Shown: positions 7,161-12,477 of the stretch, in pieces
Position numbering within the stretch: the stretch's first letter is position 1
Layout: every line of letters starts with the position of its first letter
Assembly: GCA_024762485.1 (NCBI GenBank)
Contig: JANTHH010000064.1
Span: 1-12,477, forward strand
Origin: Chromatiales bacterium
GTDB taxonomy: Bacteria > Pseudomonadota > Gammaproteobacteria > Chromatiales > Chromatiaceae
Length of the DNA: 12,477 nucleotides
Direction: 5' to 3'
Notes under the pieces: generated by a model
Seen by the model: only the letters and a program-made list of their open reading frames with translations
Told to the model about the DNA's origin: nothing
Databases searched by the model: none
Made by a program: the position numbers and the translations under genes

Positions 7161-7279
7161 GGCTGCATCCTAGCAAGGGCTGGCCCTGTATTCGTCAGGT
7201 GTGCATCCTTGAGACCGCCGGGAGAGGCAAAAGATGCCTGCCGCACAGCGTCGGGCCACGGCCGATTGTGCTCAATATT

Positions 7280-7293
7280 GGGGCCCCGGGGCC
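7280..7293. repeat. GC-rich palindrome before the diguanylate cyclase gene
   Basis: GGCCCCGGGGCC (7282-7293) is a perfect 12-bp palindrome overlapping GGGGCCCC (7280-7287). It ends 17 bases before the first possible start codon at 7311. A 7-base direct repeat GGCCGAT occurs at 7260-7266 and 7290-7296. It may be a protein site or a leader hairpin in this divergent promoter region; no sigma-70 or sigma-54 promoter could be read with confidence between 7161 and 7310. Confidence 0.35.
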
Positions 7294-7310
7294 GATAGCC
7301 TGAACCAGAT

Positions 7311-8621
7311 ATGCCTTGCAACAGGGCGCTGCCTTCGAAAAACATGCCTGATCCGACAAGTACAAAAGAGCAATACAAGGTGCTGGTGATAGATGACAGT
7401 CGCGCTATCCGCGGCATGCTCTGCTCTCGCCTGGAGGAGCTCGAGGGTGTGGTGACCGAGCATGGCGGCAGCCTGGCGGAGGCACGGGCGTTGTTGCAGC
7501 AGGATCCCCTGCGCTTCTCGCTGGCGGTGCTCGATCTCAACCTGCCGGACGCCCCCAAGGGCGAGATTGTCGATTATGTCCAGTCGCTGGGTATCCCCGT
7601 GGTGGTGTTGACCGGCACCATCGACAAAGCCGTGCGCAAGCGCATGTTCGAACGCCAGGTGGTCGACTACGAGGTCAAGCAGCAGGGCGTGGGCATCGAC
7701 AACGTGGTGTCCATGGTCTCGCGGCTGCGTTTCTACGGGCGCTCACGCATCCTGGTGGTGGACGACTCGCGCGCGTTCCGGCAGTACCTCGAGGCGCTGC
7801 TGAACCGCCATGGCTACGCCGTGGTGGTCGCTGAGAACGGTCTGGATGCGCTGGAGATTCTCGATCGGGACCCGTCCATCGTGATGGTGATCACCGACTA
7901 CACCATGCCGGAGATGGACGGGGCGACCCTGGTGATGGAGATGCGCAGGAAGCGCAAGCGCGAGGAACTGGCCATCATCGGCATCTCGGGTGGCTCCAGT
8001 GGCTCGGTGACGGTGCCGCTGCTGAAGAACGGTGCCAGTGACTTCATCCCCAAACCCTTCGAAGTGGAGGAGTTCTACAGCCGGGTGGATCAGAATCTGG
8101 ACATGATCCGCTATATCCGCGAGGCGCGGGATGCAGCCAACCGGGATTTTCTCACCAAGCTCTACAACCGGCGCTATTTCTACTCGGTGGCGGAGAAGAT
8201 GTACGCCAGCGCCCGGCGCGGCAATATCAGCCTCGCCGCGGCCATGATCGACGTCGATCATTTCAAGCGCATCAATGACACCTATGGTCATGACGCAGGC
8301 GACGAGGTGCTGGTCAAGCTGGCCGAGGTGGTACAGCACGCCCTGCGTGAGAGTGACCTGCTGGCCCGTTTCGGTGGCGAGGAATTTGTCTGTCTCAGTG
8401 TGGTGGCGGATGACGCGGAGGCGCGCCTGGCCTTCGAACGTCTGCGCAAGGTGATAGAGAACCTCCGTATCAGCGTCTGCGGAGAGACGCTGCGGGTGAC
8501 CGCCAGCATCGGCGTCAACACCGAGCTCGGCGAGTCGCTGGACGACATGCTCAATGATGCCGACCGGCAGCTCTACCTGGCAAAGCAGGCCGGGCGCAAC
8601 CGCATCATGCTCGCCGCCTGA
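7311..8621 (+). CDS. PleD-like response regulator diguanylate cyclase (REC-REC-GGDEF)
   Basis: A 436-residue cytoplasmic protein predicted to make cyclic di-GMP from two GTP under control of two receiver domains. Receiver 1 (about 22-138) has D28/D29, phospho-acceptor D75, T101 and K123. Receiver 2 (about 145-265) has D151/D152, D196 (TDYTMPEMDG), S226 and K248. The C-terminal GGDEF domain (about 275-436) has DVDHFKRINDTYGHDAGD, the active-site GGEEF (355-359) and an inhibitory I-site RESD (346-349) exactly five residues before it. It should therefore be active and product-inhibited. The start is uncertain: neither the ATG at 7311 nor the in-frame ATG at 7344 has a clear ribosome binding site, and 7344 leaves a more usual short lead before receiver 1. 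Its 3' end overlaps the convergent DUF423 gene by 17 bases. It is divergent from the NtrC-type gene. Confidence 0.94.
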   Translation: MPCNRALPSKNMPDPTSTKEQYKVLVIDDSRAIRGMLCSRLEELEGVVTEHGGSLAEARALLQQDPLRFSLAVLDLNLPDAPKGEIVDYVQSLGIPVVVLTGTIDKAVRKRMFERQVVDYEVKQQGVGIDNVVSMVSRLRFYGRSRILVVDDSRAFRQYLEALLNRHGYAVVVAENGLDALEILDRDPSIVMVITDYTMPEMDGATLVMEMRRKRKREELAIIGISGGSSGSVTVPLLKNGASDFIPKPFEVEEFYSRVDQNLDMIRYIREARDAANRDFLTKLYNRRYFYSVAEKMYASARRGNISLAAAMIDVDHFKRINDTYGHDAGDEVLVKLAEVVQHALRESDLLARFGGEEFVCLSVVADDAEARLAFERLRKVIENLRISVCGETLRVTASIGVNTELGESLDDMLNDADRQLYLAKQAGRNRIMLAA

Positions 8622-8988
8622 GGCCGAGCGCGGCCTGGGTCAGGCTGGCCCAGCCGATCAGCAGGGCGGTCCCGCCCAGTGGGGTGATGGCGCCGAGCCA
8701 ACGCTGTCCGCTCAGGGCCAGTGCGTAGAGGCTGCCGCTGAAGATGAGGATGCCGAGGGCGAAGGACCAGGCGGCGATACGCAGCGCCCTGCGATCCTGC
8801 TGCAAGGCCAGTATGCCGCAGGCGAGCAGTGCCAGTGCATGCATGCCCTGGTAGTCGACGCCGGTGTGGAAGATGGTCAGTGATGCCGGATCGAGCATCC
8901 GTTTCAACGCATGGGCGGCAAAGGCGCCGAAGGCCACCGTGAGGAAGCCTGCCACGGCCCCGAGGATGAGCATCAGCCGCGGGGTCAT
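8605..8988 (-). CDS. DUF423 family inner-membrane protein
   Basis: A 127-residue hydrophobic protein of the DUF423 (YgdD-like) family, function unknown. Four membrane segments can be read: about 5-25 (LMLILGAVAGFLTVAFGAFAA), 48-66 (GMHALALLACGILAL), 70-92 (RIAAWSFALGILIFSGSLYALAL) and 98-120 (LGAITPLGGTALLIGWASLTQ). The family features GAFAAHAL near the N-terminus, a HALALL segment, FSGSLY and TPLGGTALLIGW are present. Its ATG overlaps the stop of the preceding minus-strand gene (ATGA), so the two are translationally coupled. The C-terminal 17 bases overlap the convergent diguanylate cyclase gene. Confidence 0.92.
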   Translation of the reverse strand: MTPRLMLILGAVAGFLTVAFGAFAAHALKRMLDPASLTIFHTGVDYQGMHALALLACGILALQQDRRALRIAAWSFALGILIFSGSLYALALSGQRWLGAITPLGGTALLIGWASLTQAALGLRRRA

Positions 8989-9536
8989 TGCCGGCCATCC
9001 AGGGTCTTTAGTTCATCGATGATGCCGAGCAGGACCTGTTCGGTCCTGGCGTCCAGCCCCTTGAGCAGCTTGTCTGGGTCGCGTTCACCATTGACCAGCG
9101 GGCGTATGACGCTGGCGAGTCTCGCCATCGGCCCCCCTGCCTTTTGCATCTGTTCCGCCATGTTGCCCAGCAGCACCAGGGCCTGCGGGTCCCGACTGGC
9201 GGCATGGATCATGTGTGCCAGGCCGGGGGCCGCGAGGCTGCTGTCAGGCTGCTTGTTCGGGTCCGGCAGGGTGGCTGGATTCTGCAGGCCGCGCAGGATG
9301 GCCTCGGCAATGACGCGGTCCTCCGTATCCAGGCCGAGGTAGAGCGCCTCGTCACGTCGACCCCGGATGATTTCGCGTAGTGCACCGACCAGCGACGACC
9401 ACCCCTGCCGGCTGGCACCCTCGAGCAGCTGCTCCAGGTCGCGGTGATGGTCCGGGTTCTGACTGAAGGCGACCACCTGGCAGATGAAGCCGGCATGGGC
9501 GCTGATGATTTGCTGATCGGTATCGGGTAGGGCCAT
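8985..9536 (-). CDS. Uncharacterised all-helical protein with internal duplication
   Basis: I do not recognise this 183-residue protein. It has no signal peptide, membrane segment or catalytic motif and looks like a soluble helical protein. Two halves resemble each other: residues 49-85 (LVGALREIIRGRRDEALYLGLD, then V and I/L positions) and 140-177 (LASVIRPLVNGERD, then LLKGLD, then VLLGIIDELK) share the pattern L-R-(I/L)-(I/V)-x-G-x-R-D, then L-x-G-L-D and V, with about ten identities. The ATG at 9536 is chosen because upstream sequence in the same frame is low-complexity, overlaps the divergent DUF1499 gene, and does not look like protein. The ribosome binding site is weak. The stop overlaps the start of the DUF423 gene by four bases, so they form an operon. 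Product function unknown. Confidence 0.8.
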   Translation of the reverse strand: MALPDTDQQIISAHAGFICQVVAFSQNPDHHRDLEQLLEGASRQGWSSLVGALREIIRGRRDEALYLGLDTEDRVIAEAILRGLQNPATLPDPNKQPDSSLAAPGLAHMIHAASRDPQALVLLGNMAEQMQKAGGPMARLASVIRPLVNGERDPDKLLKGLDARTEQVLLGIIDELKTLDGRQ

Positions 9537-9607
9537 GATGTGTGTCTCGTTGCGAACGCCGTAGTTTACCCGGATTGTCGGCGGTCGTTGGCGGGTGATC
9601 GCACAGT

Positions 9608-9613
9608 GGAGGG
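9608..9613 (+). promoter_or_regulatory. Shine-Dalgarno deciding the DUF1499 start
   Basis: GGAGGG ends 5 bases before the ATG at 9619. This favours 9619 over the in-frame GTG at 9595, which has no ribosome binding site. Confidence 0.6.
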
Positions 9614-9618
9614 TCCCG

Positions 9619-10086
9619 ATGAAGTGGTTGCTGGTGTTGTTGGCGGTGCCCCTGATGCTCGCACTGGGCGCCATCCTGCTCAACCGGGTGCCCCTGTGGG
9701 AGTCACCAGGGCCGCTCGCCCGGCTGAGGGTGTATCTCGGTGAAAACGTGGCAGCCACACGCCCGGACCACCCCTTTCCTGAATTGCGGCCATACCGGAT
9801 CAATGCCGCTCCAGACGCCGTCAGGGCCTGCCTGCTGAAGCAGATGCGGCGACTGGGCTGGCAGGCAGTGACGGTGAGCAGTGACGGTCTTGAGCTCAGT
9901 GCAGAGGTGAAGACGCCGTTGCTGGGGTTCGTCGATGATGTCTCGATCCGGCTGCAGCCGGCAGCGGAGATAACATGGGTTCACGCGCGCTCCCGTTCCC
10001 GTGTCGGCAAGGCGGATTTCGGTGCCAATCTGGGCCATCTGCTGCGGCTGCTCACGGCCTGCCGGGCAATTACGTCGACGGCTTAG
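9619..10086 (+). CDS. DUF1499 domain protein with N-terminal membrane anchor
   Basis: A 155-residue protein of unknown function. Residues 1-22 (MKWLLVLLAVPLMLALGAILLN) form a hydrophobic signal or anchor segment, so the rest is probably outside the cytoplasm. The remainder is a DUF1499 domain, recognised by HPFPELRPYRINAAPDAV near its start and by the C-terminal signature VHARSRSRVGKADFGANLGHLLRLL, where the family has RSxSRxGxxDxGxN. The ATG at 9619 has GGAGGG five bases upstream; the longer in-frame GTG start at 9595 is less likely. The stop overlaps the stop of the convergent thioredoxin-HEAT gene by 3 bases (10083-10086 region). It is divergent from the DUF423 operon, leaving an 82-base shared promoter gap. 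Confidence 0.85.
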   Translation: MKWLLVLLAVPLMLALGAILLNRVPLWESPGPLARLRVYLGENVAATRPDHPFPELRPYRINAAPDAVRACLLKQMRRLGWQAVTVSSDGLELSAEVKTPLLGFVDDVSIRLQPAAEITWVHARSRSRVGKADFGANLGHLLRLLTACRAITSTA

Positions 10087-10718
10087 TTCGGGAGCAGCAG
10101 CAGGCTTTCCTCCGCAGTCTCACGCACGTCCGGGTCGTTGTCTTCGAGCAGTGGCCGGAGATACTGACCGGCAGCCGGGTCATGGGTGAGGCCAAGATAA
10201 TGGCTGGCATCGGTCCGGATCTGGGGTTCCCTGGCCTGGGTCAGTTTCCCGAATGCCGGAATCAGGGCGCGCAGTTCCGGGGTGCCTTCGAGATCCTCGA
10301 GGATGGCGTCCACACCCACGCGTACCGCGATGGGGGTGTCGGGTGATGCCAGCAGCTCGATCAGCGCGGGAAGTTGCGAAGGATCGCGACGCAGTAGCGC
10401 CTGCACCTGCGCCAGCCCGCCTTGTGACAACAGCTCACTGAAATAGTCCGCCATGCCCGTTCCCCGGTTCGCCCGGTCCACCCACCGGGCGATCTCCTCG
10501 GCGGTGTGGCTGCCACTCAGCTCGAAGGGGCCGATGCGCATCCAGGGGACAGAGCGCGTACCCGCCTCGGCCGCGATCTCTGGATGCTCGGCGATATTCA
10601 CCACGTCGAGCCGTCCGAGTCGGCCCTGCTCCATCAACTCGCACAGGATCGAGAGCTGGCCGGGGCAATGTGCGCAGCCCGGGGCCATCAGAAAAAGGAC
10701 TTGGGTTTTGGTGGGCAT
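10083..10718 (-). CDS. Thioredoxin-like domain fused to HEAT-like repeats
   Basis: A 211-residue two-part protein. Residues 1-90 form a thioredoxin-like fold: strand TQVLFLMAPG, redox motif C15-A-H-C18, and a candidate cis-proline P58 in TRSVPWMRIG, followed by GSHTAEEIARWV as the last helix. Residues about 92-211 are helical, with HEAT-like units (LPALIELLASPDTPIAVRVGVDAILEDL, ELRALIPAFGKL, QIRTDASHYLGLTHDPAAGQYLRPLLEDNDPDVRETAEESLLLL). The C-terminal unit has the typical D-D-P-V-R-x-x-A-x-x-S/A-L pattern. There is no signal peptide, so it should be cytoplasmic. It may reduce or sense thiols while binding a partner through the repeats. The ribosome binding site AAGG lies 6 bases before the ATG, and an FNR-like palindrome lies just upstream. 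It is divergent from aprBA, but a link to sulfur oxidation is only suggested by position. Confidence 0.86.
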   Translation of the reverse strand: MPTKTQVLFLMAPGCAHCPGQLSILCELMEQGRLGRLDVVNIAEHPEIAAEAGTRSVPWMRIGPFELSGSHTAEEIARWVDRANRGTGMADYFSELLSQGGLAQVQALLRRDPSQLPALIELLASPDTPIAVRVGVDAILEDLEGTPELRALIPAFGKLTQAREPQIRTDASHYLGLTHDPAAGQYLRPLLEDNDPDVRETAEESLLLLPN

Positions 10719-10730
10719 GGTCTACCTTCT

Positions 10731-10744
10731 ATGATCTGGATCAA
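10731..10744. promoter_or_regulatory. FNR/ANR-like palindrome
   Basis: The sequence ATGATCTGGATCAA matches the FNR/CRP-family consensus TTGAT-N4-ATCAA at 9 of 10 positions. It abuts the Shine-Dalgarno of the thioredoxin-HEAT gene; its centre is about 20 bases upstream of that start codon. This is too close for activation from the usual -41.5 position, so repression or chance are as likely as activation. An oxygen- or nitric-oxide-responsive regulator is inferred from the motif only. Confidence 0.45.
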
Positions 10745-11046
10745 ATTAATCGCTGGCGGTCGCCGGCTGCAGCTTGGGCGGCAGTCCTGGTCAGCCCATT
10801 ATTTCCTTCACAAACAAATGGTTAGTCTCCAGCGGCCGGATCAGAAATAAGCCCGATTTATACCAGCCACGTCGAAAACTGTTTGGCGAAATGGTTGCCG
10901 AGTATTTATTTTTACACACCCGATAACCACCGGTTCCTGAGATGTGTCTTCGACGCCCGGGTGGCTGCCGGCAGATGGAAAGATAACTGCCTGATATTAA
11001 TAAGATTTATGTTTTGTGGGGCTCAGGCCCTTGCAGACTCGCGAGA

Positions 11047-11064
11047 AGGCCGCCCAGGCGGCTT
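11047..11064 (+). repeat. GC-rich hairpin in the aprBA leader
   Basis: GCCGCC (11049-11054) and GGCGGC (11057-11062) pair, extended outward by a G-T and an A-T pair, with a tight loop of about four bases. TTGATTTAA follows. It lies about 37 bases before the aprB start. It could be a weak terminator, an attenuator or a stabilising 5' structure on an abundant mRNA; the T-run is too broken to call a terminator. Confidence 0.4.
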
Positions 11065-11100
11065 GATTTAACTGCAGTGTAACTTCTAGGAGAGCGATCA

Positions 11101-11568
11101 ATGCCTACATTCGTACGTACTGACAAGTGCGATGGCTGTAAAGGTCAGGACAAGACGGCATGCATGTATATTTGCCCGCATGACCTGATGAAACTGGATA
11201 TGGATGGTTCGGAGACCGGCCACGCCATGAAGTCCTACAACCAGGAGCCGGAGCAGTGCTGGGAGTGCTACTCCTGCATCAAGATCTGTCCGCAGCAGGC
11301 CATCGAGGCCCGCCCCTATGCCGATATCGTGCCACTGGGTGCCTCCGTGCAGCCGCTGCGTGGTACCGATTCCATCATGTGGACCATCAAGTTCCGCAAC
11401 GGCACCATGAAGCGCTTCAAGTTTCCCATCCGCACCACCCCTGAAGGCTCCATCGATCCTTACGGCGGTAAGCCTGAAGCTGATATCAGCAAGATCAGCC
11501 AGTCGGGCTTCTTTGTGCAGAGCAATGGCTATCGCGAAGGTGATGCCAGCGAGCTCATCTGCAAATAA
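11101..11568 (+). CDS. aprB: Adenylylsulfate reductase, beta subunit
   Basis: Iron-sulfur subunit of APS reductase, which carries electrons between the FAD of AprA and a membrane or soluble partner in the cytoplasm. The 155 residues hold two [4Fe-4S] motifs in the order expected: C10-x2-C13-x7-C21-x3-C25-P and C53-x2-C56-x2-C59-x3-C63-P. The next part (EARPYADIVPLGASVQPLRG) begins the beta-strand region typical of AprB, followed by the C-terminal tail (about 120-155) that wraps AprA. AGGAGAG sits 6 bases before the ATG. aprA follows after 38 bases. In sulfur oxidisers the complex works from sulfite plus AMP to APS. Confidence 0.97.
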   Translation: MPTFVRTDKCDGCKGQDKTACMYICPHDLMKLDMDGSETGHAMKSYNQEPEQCWECYSCIKICPQQAIEARPYADIVPLGASVQPLRGTDSIMWTIKFRNGTMKRFKFPIRTTPEGSIDPYGGKPEADISKISQSGFFVQSNGYREGDASELICK

Positions 11569-11606
11569 GCGCAACCAGTTAAGGATTTTTAGAGGAGTAC
11601 TGAATA

Positions 11607-12477
11607 ATGGCTGAATTTGGCAATCCAGATGTCATCGAGGAAGAGGTTGATATCCTCATCATCGGTGGTGGCATGGGCGCATGTGGTGCTGCTTACGAGA
11701 TCGGCCCCTGGGTTGATGCCGCGAAAAAGGAAGGCGTTGACATCAAGGTGAAGCTGGTCGACAAGGCCGCCATGGACCGTTCCGGTGCCGTGGCACAGGG
11801 CCTGTCCGCTATCAATACTTACATCGGTACCGAGCAGGACCCTGCCGATTACGCCCGCATGGTCTCCAATGACCTGATGGGTATCACCCGTGATGACCTG
11901 GCCTATGACCTCGGTCGCCACGTCGACGAGTCAGTCCACCTGTTTGAGGAGTGGGGTCTGCCGATCTGGAAGACCGACGAGAACGGCGAGCGTCACGATG
12001 GTTCAAAGGGACTGCCTCCCCTGAAGGATGGCGGAAAGCCGGTGCGTTCCGGAAAGTGGCAGATCATGATCAACGGCGAATCCTACAAGTGGATCGTCGC
12101 CGAGGCCGCGAAGAAGGCCCTGGGCATGGACAACATCCAGGAGCGTATCTTCATCGTCAAGCTGGTCAACGACAAGAACGACAAGAACCGCATCGCCGGT
12201 GCTGTCGGCTTCTCCGTCCGCGAACACACCTTGCATGTCTACAAGTTCAAGGCCTGCCTGCTGGTTGCCGGTGGCTGTGTGAACCTGTTCCGCCCGCGCT
12301 CCGTGGGTGAGGGTCAGGGCCGTGCCTGGTACCCGGTCTGGAATGCCGGTTCCACCTATGCCATGGCGGCAGAGGCCGGCGCCGAGCTGACCATGATGGA
12401 AAACCGCTTCGTACCCACCCGCTTCAAGGATGGTTACGGTCCGGTTGGCGCCTGGTTCCTGCTGTTCAAGTCCAAGG
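11607..12477 (+). CDS. aprA: Adenylylsulfate reductase, alpha subunit (3' end outside window)
   Basis: Catalytic FAD subunit of APS reductase. The frame starts at ATG 11607, preceded by AGAGGAG (11591-11597), and is open for 290 codons to the window edge; complete AprA proteins are about 620-660 residues, so roughly the first half is here. Visible features are the FAD dinucleotide-binding motif DILIIGGGMGACGAAYEI (15-32), the FAD-contacting DKAAMDRSGAVAQGLSAIN segment (52-70), RSGKWQIMINGESYKWIVAEAAKKA in the middle, LLVAGGCVNLFRPRS with EGQGRAWYP further on, and ENRFVPTRFKDGYGPVGAWF near the end. The last of these carries an active-site arginine of the family. Together with aprB it marks dissimilatory sulfur metabolism. 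Whether aprM or qmoABC follows would help settle the lineage but lies outside the window. Confidence 0.97.
   Translation, partial: MAEFGNPDVIEEEVDILIIGGGMGACGAAYEIGPWVDAAKKEGVDIKVKLVDKAAMDRSGAVAQGLSAINTYIGTEQDPADYARMVSNDLMGITRDDLAYDLGRHVDESVHLFEEWGLPIWKTDENGERHDGSKGLPPLKDGGKPVRSGKWQIMINGESYKWIVAEAAKKALGMDNIQERIFIVKLVNDKNDKNRIAGAVGFSVREHTLHVYKFKACLLVAGGCVNLFRPRSVGEGQGRAWYPVWNAGSTYAMAAEAGAELTMMENRFVPTRFKDGYGPVGAWFLLFKSK

Larger units (their letters stand above)
10719..11100. other. 382-base intergenic region between the thioredoxin-HEAT gene and aprBA
   Basis: No convincing gene is seen. The stretch is AT-richer than its surroundings, especially around 10900-10915 and 10981-11015, and should hold the promoters of both divergent units. 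Contents are an FNR-like palindrome (10731-10744), a perfect 10-bp palindrome CTGCCGGCAG (10965-10974), and a GC-rich hairpin (11047-11064). A weak sigma-70-like pair, TTGGCG (10883-10888) and TATTTT (10907-10912) with an 18-base spacer, faces aprB but is poor. The aprB Shine-Dalgarno is AGGAGAG at 11088-11094. Confidence 0.6.

Noticed and set aside
9595..9618. GTG start for the DUF1499 protein
   Set aside because: No ribosome binding site; the ATG at 9619 has GGAGGG at a good distance and begins directly with the hydrophobic segment.
9537..9803. N-terminal extension of the unrecognised helical protein to 272 residues
   Set aside because: The added 89 residues are basic and low-complexity, overlap the divergent DUF1499 gene, and look like untranslated sequence. 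The ATG at 9536 gives a natural start.
11016..11035. Possible sigma-54 promoter before aprB (GG followed by TTGCA)
   Set aside because: The GG at 11020-11021 and the GC at 11033-11034 are 11 bases apart instead of the strict 10, and the -24 element lacks GCA. It is a near miss, not a promoter.
10883..11071. 62-codon open frame in the gap before aprB
   Set aside because: Starts with TTG without a ribosome binding site, has no recognisable domain, and lies in the expected aprBA promoter and leader region.

Overview
The window is a GC-rich stretch of chromosome from a proteobacterium, most likely a sulfur-oxidising gammaproteobacterium. The best evidence is aprBA (adenylylsulfate reductase) at the right end, next to housekeeping genes whose lengths match their gammaproteobacterial counterparts (TsaC, HemF, TrkA, TrkH). 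No tRNA, rRNA, CRISPR array, insertion sequence or prophage gene is visible, and coding density is high.

Left block (1-5117, all + strand): a small Rieske protein cut by the window edge, the tRNA threonylcarbamoyl-AMP synthase tsaC, oxygen-dependent coproporphyrinogen oxidase hemF, the potassium uptake pair trkA-trkH, and a 108-residue TPR protein whose Shine-Dalgarno overlaps the trkH stop. trkA, trkH and the TPR gene are separated by only 10-11 bases and look like one operon.

Central signalling block (5143-8621): an ECF sigma factor (-), an NtrC-type sigma-54 activator (-), and a divergent PleD-like REC-REC-GGDEF diguanylate cyclase (+). The most interesting signal is in the gap between the activator and the ECF gene. 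It holds a near-perfect sigma-54 promoter (TGGCACG-N4-CTGCA, GG-N10-GC) placed to give a 24-base leader for the ECF gene. Two small palindromes sharing AACG/CGTT half-sites lie about 85-100 bases upstream of the predicted start. This suggests a cascade: signal, NtrC-type regulator, sigma-54, then the ECF sigma factor. No anti-sigma gene lies beside the ECF gene and no histidine kinase lies beside the activator.

Right block (8605-12477): a two-gene minus-strand operon (an unrecognised all-helical protein with an internal duplication, then a DUF423 membrane protein, joined by an ATGA overlap); a DUF1499 protein (+); a minus-strand protein fusing a CxxC thioredoxin-like domain to HEAT-like repeats, with an FNR-like palindrome directly before its ribosome binding site; a 382-base AT-richer gap; and aprB followed by the first 290 codons of aprA. 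AprBA interconverts adenylylsulfate (APS) and AMP plus sulfite; in sulfur oxidisers it runs in the oxidative direction.
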